Positions 24,843 through 33,685 of a DNA stretch of 37,782 nucleotides are shown here, in pieces. Each line of letters begins with the position of its first letter. The first letter of the stretch is position 1. The DNA comes from Promethearchaeota archaeon (GTDB lineage: Archaea > Asgardarchaeota > Lokiarchaeia > Sigyniarchaeales > SOKP01), in the NCBI GenBank assembly GCA_019894975.1, contig JAGXNO010000037.1:1-37782 (forward strand), given 5' to 3'. Below the pieces are notes generated by a model. The model worked only from the letters and a program-made list of their open reading frames with translations, did not search any database and was not told the origin of the DNA. Position numbers and translations under genes: made by a program.

Positions 24843-26695
24843 TTTTTCTCATCCTCTTTTTCTGAATTAAATAACTCTTTTTTATCCTTATCTATATTTA
24901 CTTCATGTTCCATCTCATATTTTTTTGCCCCATCTACATCACGCTTTAATATAACATCTCTCCTTTCTTCTGCATATTTATTTTCCTTCAATTTAATTGC
25001 TGGATAACCAAAGTATACCCACATTGGTTCTAATATTTGATTTACTGTTGTCGAAGAAAGTGCCCCTATAACAGTTTCTTTTCCAATTATTGTCCCTGGA
25101 GCAATAGTTGTAGCACCACCAACCATTATATAATCTTCACATACAACTCTCTTTATAATTAAATATTTTCCTACAACCATTGAAGACATTATGGTTGCGC
25201 CCTGACCAATTAAATTTTTCCTCCCAAATGTAATGAATTCAGCATCACACCATGCATCATTAAGATGGCTGGAAGAATCCATATCAACACCAAATAATTT
25301 CAAAGCGACTAAATCGGTCCAAGGAAGAGGAGAATTATGCATAAACCATAGAGCTATTTTCTTTATTTCAGTTCTCAACATCCAGAACTCGAAATCTTTA
25401 TCCCCAATTTCTGCTTTAAAAATCCCTTCTTTTGGTTTATGTATTAGATTTACAAAAATTAAAAATAATTTACTGAAAAGAATACAAGCTAGAATAAATA
25501 AGTAAATAGAACTGATTATTGCAATAGGAAGAAAAGATAATATAAACACCCAATTTTTATCCTCCAAATACCAATACCAAAGTATTGAGACTATTAATCC
25601 TGCTAACCAGAAAATTGGCAAGTAAACTGCCAAAAACTTTATATTAACTCTACTTATAGCAGAACTTGTAGTGAAATCGAGAGCTAAATCATCAGTTGTT
25701 AATCTTTCAATATCAATTTTTTCTTCTTCTAAATCCTCGATTTTTTGTTCTATTTCTACTGGTTCATCAGAAACATTTTTCGAAAACTCTTCTGCTTTTA
25801 ACCTTTTTAAAAGTTTTTTATCTTTATATCCTTCAATGTTTTCATTCTTTTCCAAATCCTTTGGAGTTAATCCTAAATAGAGCATGATTTTCTTTCTAAA
25901 TATTTTTCTCATAGGTATTCCCCAATAATAGTTGTTGCCTTTGATAATACTATGTTTACTTGTAGAGGCTAATGGTAGAAAATAAGATTCATTCATTACT
26001 TCTGATCCTGGGCCAATTCCCGTCATGGCAGCTCCAGTTACGTTATCACCGATATTAATTTTAAAATAGATAATATTTCCAAAAACCCCTTGAACTAAAT
26101 GGCTAGCTAAGGCAGTATTGACACCTATATAACAATTTGATCCTATTTCAACAAATTTATCATTAACTAATGATTCTTCTAAAGTTGAACCCTTTCCAAT
26201 CTTACTAGAACCCACAAAATTGAAAAACCAATTGCTTAACCATGAAAAAGCACCTTTCACAAAGCTATTTTTTCCATATTTGATCATAAAACTTCTTATA
26301 TGATAATAATTTGCTGTTCTACTACGAATATTTCGAGGAATTAATCCAGATTTCGAGGGAGACATCTTTTCAGTAAATTTCCAGAAAAATCGCGTGAATA
26401 AACCTACCAAAAATAAATGAAGTAAATAACATCCAATAAGTACTAAGGGCATTGAAAGAAAAGTAACTAATGGTCTGGCTTGTATAAAAATATCCAGAAA
26501 ATTAGTAGTTTCTAAAACAAATGGATAGAAAAATTTAAGAAGATACACGAAAAAGAAAATGCCAGGAATTACCCATGAGGAATAAAAAATACACATAAAT
26601 ATCAAAATATATAAGTGAAACTGAAGATTTACATCTTCTTTAACAACTTCATTCTGATTAGGGGGGGGGTCAATATCTTCAGATTCTTCACTCAT
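24839..26695 (-). CDS. Fused M1-M2 two-TM/hexapeptide protein, Pls/PosA-like
   Basis: A 618-residue protein containing two units. M1 (1-about 285) has two hydrophobic segments, GLIPRNIRSRTANYYHIRS, then LbH repeats including LASHLVQGVFGNI. A charged linker (about 285-335) follows, then M2 (335-end) with two hydrophobic segments, LIHKPKEGIF, FEFWMLRTEIKK, and LbH repeats such as LIGQGATIMSSMVVGKY and VGGATTIAPGTIIGKE. The M2 tail ends MEHEVNIDKDKKEL, which is conserved in all three M2 copies. I take ATG 26695 (MSEESEDID) as start because its paralogue begins MSE. The gene is co-translated with the M3 gene. A C9 tract lies in codons 9-12. Confidence 0.85.
   Translation of the reverse strand: MSEESEDIDPPPNQNEVVKEDVNLQFHLYILIFMCIFYSSWVIPGIFFFVYLLKFFYPFVLETTNFLDIFIQARPLVTFLSMPLVLIGCYLLHLFLVGLFTRFFWKFTEKMSPSKSGLIPRNIRSRTANYYHIRSFMIKYGKNSFVKGAFSWLSNWFFNFVGSSKIGKGSTLEESLVNDKFVEIGSNCYIGVNTALASHLVQGVFGNIIYFKINIGDNVTGAAMTGIGPGSEVMNESYFLPLASTSKHSIIKGNNYYWGIPMRKIFRKKIMLYLGLTPKDLEKNENIEGYKDKKLLKRLKAEEFSKNVSDEPVEIEQKIEDLEEEKIDIERLTTDDLALDFTTSSAISRVNIKFLAVYLPIFWLAGLIVSILWYWYLEDKNWVFILSFLPIAIISSIYLFILACILFSKLFLIFVNLIHKPKEGIFKAEIGDKDFEFWMLRTEIKKIALWFMHNSPLPWTDLVALKLFGVDMDSSSHLNDAWCDAEFITFGRKNLIGQGATIMSSMVVGKYLIIKRVVCEDYIMVGGATTIAPGTIIGKETVIGALSSTTVNQILEPMWVYFGYPAIKLKENKYAEERRDVILKRDVDGAKKYEMEHEVNIDKDKKELFNSEKEDEKK
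26661..26669 (-). repeat. C9 mononucleotide tract in the coding start
   Basis: Nine G on the plus strand (C9 in the mRNA sense) encode the prolines of DPPPNQ, about 26-34 bases into the gene. It is exceptional for such AT-rich DNA, and a slip of one base would end the protein early. Confidence 0.6.
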
Positions 26696-26834
26696 TTGTA
26701 CCAATTCATCTTAGTTTAAAGCATTATACAATAAATTTTATTCAATTAAAAAGCAATTGATACTTATAATACTTTAATAGATATTTTCGGTTCCTTTTAA
26801 ATTTATGAATCTCAGTTAAATAAACGAATTTCGC

Positions 26835-27230
26835 ATGAAAAATAGATGTAAAGACTGTGGAAAATGCTGTTTAGAGACAGAAATGATTCTCTCTCAAAAT
26901 GATATTAACTCAATAACACACAATCATCAAAGTAATATTAAGGTGAAGGAATTTGCTTTTATGAATAATTCTAAGCAATATCAATTGAAAAATAAAAAGG
27001 GGCATTGCGTATTTTTAGAGTCATCCTTAAAGATTTGCACGATTTATCAATATCGACCTCAAGGTTGTAAATTTTATCCTTTGATTTTTGATTTAAATCG
27101 CAACATCTGCAAATTTGATGAAGATTGCCCTAGAACAATTCTCTTCTACAAGAATAAGGAAAAATTAAGGACAACTTGTAAAAAATTAAAGCGATACTTG
27201 AAAATAGAGCTAGCAATAAAGATTAAATAG
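26835..27230 (+). CDS. YkgJ-like cysteine-cluster protein
   Basis: A 131-residue protein of the YkgJ (putative zinc/iron-chelating) family. C5, C8, C11 and C12 form CKDCGKCC, followed by HCVFLESSLKICTIYQYRPQ and GCKFYPL, and a last cysteine pair near CKFDEDCP. The many cysteines may bind an Fe-S cluster or zinc; function is not known, though relatives are often located next to flagellin-methylation or other modification genes. It lies between the two M1-M2 genes, in the opposite direction, and ends 17 bases before the other gene's stop. A role in the cluster is unproven. Confidence 0.82.
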   Translation: MKNRCKDCGKCCLETEMILSQNDINSITHNHQSNIKVKEFAFMNNSKQYQLKNKKGHCVFLESSLKICTIYQYRPQGCKFYPLIFDLNRNICKFDEDCPRTILFYKNKEKLRTTCKKLKRYLKIELAIKIK

Positions 27231-27246
27231 AATAAGTCAGGTATCA

Positions 27247-29076
27247 TTATACTAAATCTTTTTTATCTTCATCTACATTAACCTCATGTTCTACTTCAAA
27301 CTTTTTCTCTTCATCAACATCTCTCATCATGAGGATTTCTCTCTGTAAATCAGCATACTTATTCTCTTTTAGTTTTATAACAGGAACTCCAAAATAAATC
27401 CATCCCGGTTCAATAATTTGGTTATAAGTGGTTGTACTAATTGCACCTATGACAGAATCCTTACCAACTATCGTTCCGGGTGCTATAGTTGCTTCACCGC
27501 CAATGACAGCATAATCACCTATTATAACATCTTTTATCAATAAGTATTTTCCTATAACCATTGATGACATAACAGTCGCACCCTGTCCAATAATAACTTT
27601 ATCCCCCAATGTAATAAACTCACTATCACACCATGAATCCCACATCGTACTCGAAAGTGTCATTTTTATTCCAAACCACTTAAAAGCTATTATATCCATC
27701 CAAGGGAGAGGCCAGTTACGTATCAGCCATAGAACAATCTTCTTCAGTTCAGTTCGTAAGCACCAGAACTCGAAATCTTTATCTCCTAATTCTGCTTTAA
27801 ATATTCCCTGTTTCGGTTTATGGATAAGGTTGATTAATATTAAAAATAATTTACTAAAAAATAAACTAGCCATTATAAAGATAAACCACATCAGAAAGAC
27901 CATCAACCCCAAGAAAAATGCAAGGATGTACCATATTTTGACATAATAGGTAAATGTATAAAACATTATAGTCACTACCATACCAGAAAGCCAGAAAATA
28001 GGAATATAAACGGCTAAAAATTTAATATTTACTCTTGAAATTGCACTGCTTGTGGTAAAATCAACTGCCAGATCTTCTTTTGTTAAGGTGTTGATATCAA
28101 TTTTATCAGTATCAGAATTTACAATTATTTGTTCTTGCGTGGGGTGTTCTTTAGAGATTATAAAAGATTCTTTAGATTTTGAATTTGGTAATGAGGAATT
28201 ATCTCTATAGCCTTCAATATTTTTGTTTTTCTCCAAATCTTCAATTGATATATCTAATAGTTCCATAGTTTTTTTTCTGAAAATTTTCCTTAATGGCAGG
28301 CCCCAATAGTAATTATTTCCTTTTAATACACTATGTTTAGTAGCTGAAGCTAATGGAAGTAAGTAAGCATTATCACTGACTTCTGTTCCAGGACCAAGTA
28401 TGTTCATACCAGCTGCTGTAAAATTATCTCCTACTTTTACCTTAAAATACGAAATATTGCCAAAAACTCCCTCAACTGCATGACTAGCTAAAGATGTGTT
28501 TGCTCCAACATAACAGTTCTTTCCCACTTCAATAAATTTATCGTTACTTGGAGACTCCTCGAATGTTGTACCCTTTCCGATTTTGCTTGCCCCGATAAAG
28601 GTGGAAAACCAATTATTTAACCACGGAAAAATTCCTTTCATATATACATTCTTCCCTTGCTTAATCAAAAAAGATCTGATGTGATAATACTTTAAAGTCT
28701 TGCTTTGAAAATTTCTTGGTATTATTCCATCTTTGGTTGGAGACTTTTTTTCACTATTAATCCAGAAAAGACGAGTAATAATTCCTACAAGAAATAATCG
28801 GATAAGATAGCAGCCAATAAGGACCAAGGGCATAGTTGTAAATGCTACTACTGGTTTAAATTTAGTAAATAATTCTATGAAATTAGTAATTTCTAAGAAA
28901 TTTGGTAAGAAAAAAAAAATCATATACCCTATAAAAAAAAGGGCAGGGATAAGTAATGAACCCAAGTAAATAGTGAAAAGCATAACGAGGTAACTAAAAT
29001 ATTGAAACTTAATTTCTTCTTTTATAGTTTCATTCTTTGACCCAATTTCACTTGATGTAATCTCAGTTTCTACCAT
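27247..29076 (-). CDS. Second fused M1-M2 two-TM/hexapeptide protein
   Basis: A 609-residue paralogue of the gene at 24839, with the same order. M1 holds GIIPRNFQSKTLKYYHIRSF and the ASHAVEGVFGNISYFKVKVG strip, ending at LRKIFRKK. A linker about 285-335 (rich in Ser, Lys, Glu) follows, then M2 with LIHKPKQGIF, FEFWCLRTELKK, IIGQGATVMSSMVIGKY and GGEATIAPGTIVGKD. The M2 tail ends FEVEHEVNVDEDKKDL. No M3 gene follows it; 17 bases after its stop the opposite-strand YkgJ gene ends. ATG at 29076 is a firm start. It may work with the M3 protein of a neighbouring cassette. Confidence 0.85.
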   Translation of the reverse strand: MVETEITSSEIGSKNETIKEEIKFQYFSYLVMLFTIYLGSLLIPALFFIGYMIFFFLPNFLEITNFIELFTKFKPVVAFTTMPLVLIGCYLIRLFLVGIITRLFWINSEKKSPTKDGIIPRNFQSKTLKYYHIRSFLIKQGKNVYMKGIFPWLNNWFSTFIGASKIGKGTTFEESPSNDKFIEVGKNCYVGANTSLASHAVEGVFGNISYFKVKVGDNFTAAGMNILGPGTEVSDNAYLLPLASATKHSVLKGNNYYWGLPLRKIFRKKTMELLDISIEDLEKNKNIEGYRDNSSLPNSKSKESFIISKEHPTQEQIIVNSDTDKIDINTLTKEDLAVDFTTSSAISRVNIKFLAVYIPIFWLSGMVVTIMFYTFTYYVKIWYILAFFLGLMVFLMWFIFIMASLFFSKLFLILINLIHKPKQGIFKAELGDKDFEFWCLRTELKKIVLWLIRNWPLPWMDIIAFKWFGIKMTLSSTMWDSWCDSEFITLGDKVIIGQGATVMSSMVIGKYLLIKDVIIGDYAVIGGEATIAPGTIVGKDSVIGAISTTTYNQIIEPGWIYFGVPVIKLKENKYADLQREILMMRDVDEEKKFEVEHEVNVDEDKKDLV

Positions 29077-29212
29077 AGCGGATTAGAATTTTGAGAGTTT
29101 TTTAATGATTTTTATGATATAATTAATAAATAAGAACCTTTCTCTAAAAAATTCGATGATTAGAATAAATGATCCTCAAACAAATAAAAAGAACCAAAAA
29201 ATTGAATGAATT

Positions 29213-30220
29213 TTAAATGTGGATAATAGTTTTAATGTGGTGATGAATTTCTTCAAAAGAGCTAACAGCTTTTTCGATATCTTCTAGTTTATATTTTTTA
29301 GAGATTAATTTATCGACTTTTACCTTTCCAGAGGTTAATCCATCAATAGCCTTGTCAAAAGGTCCACATCTACTACTATAAATTGTTAATTCACGAATAA
29401 CAACATCAGTCAAGTCTATAGGTGTATCAATACCATGAGTGCTTTTTATATGAATCTTCCCTCGAGTTCTACAGGAGGCAATTACATTTTTTAAGGCTAA
29501 AGGATTACCTGTAGTATCTACTACTATATCTGCACCTAACCCATTTGTTAGACCTTTAATTTTATTTGGGATATTTGGTCCTTCAAATCTATTTAAAGGA
29601 TAGTGAGCTCCAAATTTCTTAGCTAATGCTACTTTTTTATGAGAACCATCTACAGCAAATATTTTTAATCCTTTTGACAATGCAACTTGTGTCAACAATA
29701 ATCCTAATTTACCGAGTCCAAATATTGCCATCGTTCTATCATTTTGATCTAATGGCATTACCTCAAACGTCTGATATGCTGCTGCTAAAGGCTCAATAAA
29801 TGTGGCATCATCATACGATAATGAATCCGGTATTTCATGAAGCATGTAAGAATCAACTGCTATATATTCAGCTAAAGCTCCATCAATATCAATTCCTAAT
29901 GCTTTTCTGGATACACATTGCGAGTGATTGTCCTGTTTACAATAATAACATTTAAAATCAATATTGCTATTAATTTCTGAAGTAACTCTTTTATTTAACC
30001 ATTCTTGATTAACTTCACTCCCTACTTTAATTACATCGCCAGCAAATTCATGACCAAGAATAAGTGGGGTGGGTGTAGGTAAAGTTTTGTTTATAATAGC
30101 TAAGTCTGTCCCACATATCCCCACAGACTTGACACGAATCAATACTTGAGATTCATTAATTTTAGGATCTTTTACGGTTTTAACTGTTAGATTTTTTCCA
30201 TCAAATACAGCAGCTTTCAT
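29213..30220 (-). CDS. Zinc-dependent alcohol/polyol dehydrogenase (MDR)
   Basis: A 335-residue medium-chain dehydrogenase of the threonine/sorbitol dehydrogenase class. Catalytic zinc ligands: Cys in GICGTDLAI, and His-Glu in GHEFAG. The structural zinc loop is CYYCKQDNHSQC, in which three cysteines remain and Asp occupies the first position (NIDFKCYYC). The NAD(P) site is FGLGKLGLLLTQ. The substrate cannot be derived from sequence. It is a single gene with its own promoter region, between the second M1-M2 gene and the M29 paralogue; there is no evidence that it belongs to either. ATG at 30220 is the start. Confidence 0.88.
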   Translation of the reverse strand: MKAAVFDGKNLTVKTVKDPKINESQVLIRVKSVGICGTDLAIINKTLPTPTPLILGHEFAGDVIKVGSEVNQEWLNKRVTSEINSNIDFKCYYCKQDNHSQCVSRKALGIDIDGALAEYIAVDSYMLHEIPDSLSYDDATFIEPLAAAYQTFEVMPLDQNDRTMAIFGLGKLGLLLTQVALSKGLKIFAVDGSHKKVALAKKFGAHYPLNRFEGPNIPNKIKGLTNGLGADIVVDTTGNPLALKNVIASCRTRGKIHIKSTHGIDTPIDLTDVVIRELTIYSSRCGPFDKAIDGLTSGKVKVDKLISKKYKLEDIEKAVSSFEEIHHHIKTIIHI

Positions 30221-30462
30221 ATTTTAACTAAAATAGATTTAATTTAAAATGACATTAATCTATGTTTACATTTTAAATTTTTTATCTAAATATTGAATTT
30301 ATGCAATAATGAGAAAAGAAAAAATAATTAATATATTATTTTAAGCTAATTTCAAACCAGACATATTCATCAGAACATTTGAGACAAAAATCAAGAATAA
30401 TTTAATACTAATTTAACTGCTTGCGCATTTTTACGTCTTTACATCTTTCCTAAATGATCAAC

Positions 30463-31728
30463 TTACACCTCGAAAGCCCATTCTCCATTTCGCATTATAG
30501 GTTCTGTGGTTTCATCTTCTAGTATTCCATTTACATTCATATCTCTTGAACCAATCATAAGATCAAGATGAATAGAACTTTCATTACCTCCCGCAGCCAT
30601 GAATTCTTCTTTAGTAAGTGTTCTCCCATTTTTTAGTGAAGAACGAAAACCTTGACCAAGCGCAATATGATTTGAAGCATTTTCATCAATTAGGAGATTG
30701 AAGTAGAGCAAATCTGTCTTGGATATTAGAGAACTATGAGGAACCAAGGCTATCTCTCCTAACCTTCGAGCTCCTTCATCAATACTAATTATTTTATTTA
30801 TAATATCATTACCAACTCTAGCATGTGCTTCTATTATACGCCCTTTCGAAAACTTAAGAATGCAGTCTTCGATAATTTGACCCTCAATTAAAACAGGTTT
30901 AGTAGTTTTTACAATTCCTTCCACCTGATCTTTAACTGGAGTCGTAAAAACCTCTTCGGTTGGTATATTTGGTTGAAAACTGATTCCATTGTTTGTTTGT
31001 AGGCTTCCTCCCTCCCAGATATGGTTCTTAGGCAGCCCAATTGTTAAATCTGTTTCTGGAGAAATAAATTTTAAAGCTTGATACTGCTTGTCATTTAAAT
31101 AATTACATTGTTTCTTGAGATTTTCATCATGCTTTTCCCAAGCAGATACTGGATTTTCTTCTTTTATTCGACAAATTTCAAAAATGATATCCCACAATTT
31201 CTGAACTCTTTCATTTGAATGAATGTGTGGAAGTATCTTATCTGCCCAAGGTTGGTTTGGCGCAGCAATTATTAACCACTTGTAATCAAATTGGTTAGTA
31301 AGATCTGAAAGAGGTTTAAGGTGCTTAAGTAGGAAGAGTTGAAACTTTAAAATTACACTAAGGTCCACCCCTTCCAATAAATCAGGCCTCGGGCTCATTA
31401 TGTCAAGATAGGCATCTCCTGCTTGAGCTATATCGAGTTTCGCATCAATTCTCCATTTTGGATATAATCTAAGGGATTTTTTAGACCCGTATTTAAATCG
31501 TATTGGGCGTAATTGCTCATCTGCCCATACTACATCAACTAAACTAGCACCCATCTGATATGCTTTTTTCGCAATTATTCGTACTAACGGAGCTGCTTCG
31601 AAAGATACGCCGTCATGAGCAATACTCGGCCCTCCAATTAATAATCTCTGTTTAGGCTGAAAATTCAATCCGACTTTTAATATCACTTCAGCATATTTTT
31701 CCAACTTTTTTTCAAACTCAGATAACAT
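30463..31728 (-). CDS. M29-family aminopeptidase, copy 2
   Basis: A 421-residue paralogue of the peptidase at 16680. Metal-binding segments in order: NIPTEEVFT, RLGEIALVPHSSLIS, ENASNHIALGQGF and HLDLMIGSRD. It aligns along its full length with the first copy (MLSEFEKKLEKYAEVILKVGLN-like opening, NGEW ending), which fixes the start at ATG 31728; a TTG ten codons earlier is unnecessary, and GGTGGAAG before the ATG is the ribosome site. It probably cleaves N-terminal amino acids from peptides. A plain cytoplasmic enzyme; there is no sign of export. Confidence 0.92.
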   Translation of the reverse strand: MLSEFEKKLEKYAEVILKVGLNFQPKQRLLIGGPSIAHDGVSFEAAPLVRIIAKKAYQMGASLVDVVWADEQLRPIRFKYGSKKSLRLYPKWRIDAKLDIAQAGDAYLDIMSPRPDLLEGVDLSVILKFQLFLLKHLKPLSDLTNQFDYKWLIIAAPNQPWADKILPHIHSNERVQKLWDIIFEICRIKEENPVSAWEKHDENLKKQCNYLNDKQYQALKFISPETDLTIGLPKNHIWEGGSLQTNNGISFQPNIPTEEVFTTPVKDQVEGIVKTTKPVLIEGQIIEDCILKFSKGRIIEAHARVGNDIINKIISIDEGARRLGEIALVPHSSLISKTDLLYFNLLIDENASNHIALGQGFRSSLKNGRTLTKEEFMAAGGNESSIHLDLMIGSRDMNVNGILEDETTEPIMRNGEWAFEV

Positions 31729-31788
31729 TAAACTTCCACCAATTTTGGATAGAAACAATTATAATATTTGATATTAAGGTCAAAATCC

Positions 31789-31797
31789 TTTATATAT
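31789..31797 (-). promoter_or_regulatory. Putative TATA box of M29 copy 2
   Basis: The minus strand reads ATATATAAA, centred about 65 bases before the ATG. Transcript start near 31767 would leave a leader of about 40 bases that holds the GGTGG ribosome site. Confidence 0.4.
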
Positions 31798-31906
31798 GTA
31801 TCCCGGATCTTAATAATTAATAATCGAGTGATTATATGAAAAACATTTAAGATTCAATTTGAATTCCTACACTTACTCTATTAATATATGATATTAGAAA
31901 GATATC

Positions 31907-32023
31907 ATGAAACTGTTTTCCTTGCTAATCAAACCCGCATCGGCAGATTGTAACCTAAGATGTGAATACTGTTTTTATATAGATTATATTTGTTTAAAAT
32001 ATAATGCAAATCAAACCGAGTGA
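31907..32023 (+). pseudogene. N-terminal stub of a radical-SAM sulfatase-maturase-like enzyme
   Basis: A 38-codon frame starting MKLFSLLIKPASADCNLRCEYCFYID. The FSLLIKPASADCNLRC(D/E)YCFY opening is that of the anaerobic sulfatase-maturing (SPASM radical SAM) family, and the CNLRCEYC cysteine triad (C15, C19, C22) for the radical-SAM [4Fe-4S] cluster is complete. Thereafter the frame goes to YICLKYNANQTE and a stop; the remaining 350 or so residues are missing. It stops two bases short of the opposite-strand nitrilase stop codon. It cannot be an active enzyme; probably an insertion or deletion left only the 5' end. Confidence 0.65.
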
Positions 32024-32024
32024 A

Positions 32025-32810
32025 TTAATTTGCATAAAATTTCTTTCTTCTATCCGTAAAAATATCATTGAACTTATTGAGTTTTTTATCTCTTGCTTTT
32101 TCAATATCAATATCTACAAAATCTAAAAAACTCTTATTAGATGGAGCAGTAGAGAGTATTTGGCCATTATAAGATGTAATCTGACTACCACCTGTAAATT
32201 TAAAGTTATCCTCCCCTCTAGTTTCTTTTCCAATTCTATTAGCCGTAATAGCATAAACTCGATTTTCTAAGCAGCGAGTCACCATTGCATTCTGGCAGTA
32301 TGGTAGGACTAAATTAGCAGGGTGAGCTATTATATCGGCACCTAGTAGTGCAAGTGACCTTGCAGTTTCAGGAAAGATCCAATCAAAACATATCATAATA
32401 CCTATATTAATCCCTTTAACATCATAAACTTTGAAAGGTTTATCCCCAGAATCAAACCATAACTTTTCTTTGTAATATAAATGGAGTTTTCTATAAGTAC
32501 CAATTACTCCATTTTTTGATACTAACATTGCTGAGTTAAATACCTTATCCTCTTCTTTTTCTGGAAATCCTCCAACAACAATAGCGCCTGTATTTTTAGC
32601 CAATTTAATTAGAAATTGAGATGTAATACCATTGACATCTTCAGCTAATGAATAAACCTCTTCTTTTGATATAAACGTGTAACCGGTCGAGAATAATTCT
32701 GGCAATACAAGAATATCTGCTTTCAGATTAACTGATAAGTTCTCTATTTCCCTAAAATTTTCTTCTTTATTACCAAAGATAGGATTTGTTTGAATATATC
32801 CAACTTTCAT
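32025..32810 (-). CDS. Nitrilase-superfamily carbon-nitrogen hydrolase
   Basis: A 261-residue hydrolase with the complete Glu-Lys-Cys triad: E38 in LPELFSTG, K108 in YRKLHLYYKE and C141 in IMICFDWIFPE. The size and the FPET segment fit the amidase branch (omega-amidase/N-carbamoyl type) rather than true nitrilases. It hydrolyses a small amide; substrate unknown. The ATG at 32810 follows the M3 hexapeptide gene by 21 bases on the same strand, so the two are probably one transcript. This raises the possibility that it acts on amides made or used by the hexapeptide cassette (inference). Confidence 0.9.
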   Translation of the reverse strand: MKVGYIQTNPIFGNKEENFREIENLSVNLKADILVLPELFSTGYTFISKEEVYSLAEDVNGITSQFLIKLAKNTGAIVVGGFPEKEEDKVFNSAMLVSKNGVIGTYRKLHLYYKEKLWFDSGDKPFKVYDVKGINIGIMICFDWIFPETARSLALLGADIIAHPANLVLPYCQNAMVTRCLENRVYAITANRIGKETRGEDNFKFTGGSQITSYNGQILSTAPSNKSFLDFVDIDIEKARDKKLNKFNDIFTDRRKKFYAN

Positions 32811-32831
32811 TGTCTTTGTGATAAATTACGT

Positions 32832-33680
32832 TTAAATTTGTTTATCTATTCGCATTGTATATAAATCTTCAGTTTTTATATCACTAGTTACTTCCTTTTC
32901 TATTTCCTCTATGATAACACTTTCTAAACCATCTTCAGAGAACACATTCTTTTTAAACTTTTTTGCAGGAGCCCCTAAGTAAATCCATCCCTCTTCTAAT
33001 TCTTGACCTACTGTCGTCAAAGAACTTCCTGCTAAAATTGAATCTTTTTTCATATGAGTTCCAGGCATAATTATGCTATGAGCACCAACTACTGCATTTT
33101 CTTCTAGAATGGTTTTTCTCATAATAAATAAATTTCCAACTATTACAGCTGATTGGACAATTGCACTTTGACCAATAACTACATTTTTACCAAAATCTAA
33201 GAATTCCGTGTCAACAAATCCTTCAAAAAGAGAGTTAGAAAACTTAGTCCTAACTCCAAAAATTTTTAAACATATATTATTCATGAAAGGAAATGGAAAT
33301 TTATGTGAAATCCAGAGTGGCCATTTCTTAATTACACTTCTTATACTCCAATATCGATAATCTTTATCAGAAGAATGTCTGAGAAATATCCCTTCCCTAG
33401 GCTTGTGGATAAAATTAACAATAGTTAACATTAGTTTTGCAAAAATGAGAGAAACAAATATCGCAGATAAGTACATTACAAAAACCATGAGAGGTAAAAA
33501 GAGATAAAAATGAACATTATATTCATATCCTATATTATAAATATCCCACAATAGCCAGAATTCGAATTGAATCGTAAAAATACTGATCCAAATCAATAGA
33601 ATATAAAAGATTAAATATCTCTTTTTTGCCAATGTTAGAGTCGTATTAGGTCCTACTTTTAAACTTGAGGGCACAGACAT
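32832..33680 (-). CDS. Two-TM + hexapeptide (LbH) module 3, split-cassette copy
   Basis: A 282-residue M3 protein: TM segments about 18-43 and 54-87, then IHKPREGIF, YWSIRSVIKKWPLW, and LbH repeats (NVVIGQSAIVQSAVIVG, VVGAHSIIMPGT, ILAGSSLTTVGQELEEGW), ending in a variable tail. It aligns from the first residue with the M3 gene at 23898. The start is ATG 33680, five bases after the preceding stop, because AAGGAGG sits ten bases upstream and the protein then begins MSVPSSLKVGP like its paralogue; a GTG at 33689 would be too close to the ribosome site. It is translated with M1 and M2 upstream. Confidence 0.82.
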   Translation of the reverse strand: MSVPSSLKVGPNTTLTLAKKRYLIFYILLIWISIFTIQFEFWLLWDIYNIGYEYNVHFYLFLPLMVFVMYLSAIFVSLIFAKLMLTIVNFIHKPREGIFLRHSSDKDYRYWSIRSVIKKWPLWISHKFPFPFMNNICLKIFGVRTKFSNSLFEGFVDTEFLDFGKNVVIGQSAIVQSAVIVGNLFIMRKTILEENAVVGAHSIIMPGTHMKKDSILAGSSLTTVGQELEEGWIYLGAPAKKFKKNVFSEDGLESVIIEEIEKEVTSDIKTEDLYTMRIDKQI

Positions 33681-33685
33681 CCTTT

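Noticed and set aside
25233..25887. Plus-strand frames opposite the fused M1-M2 gene
   Set aside because: The minus-strand gene has two close paralogues; these frames do not appear in them.
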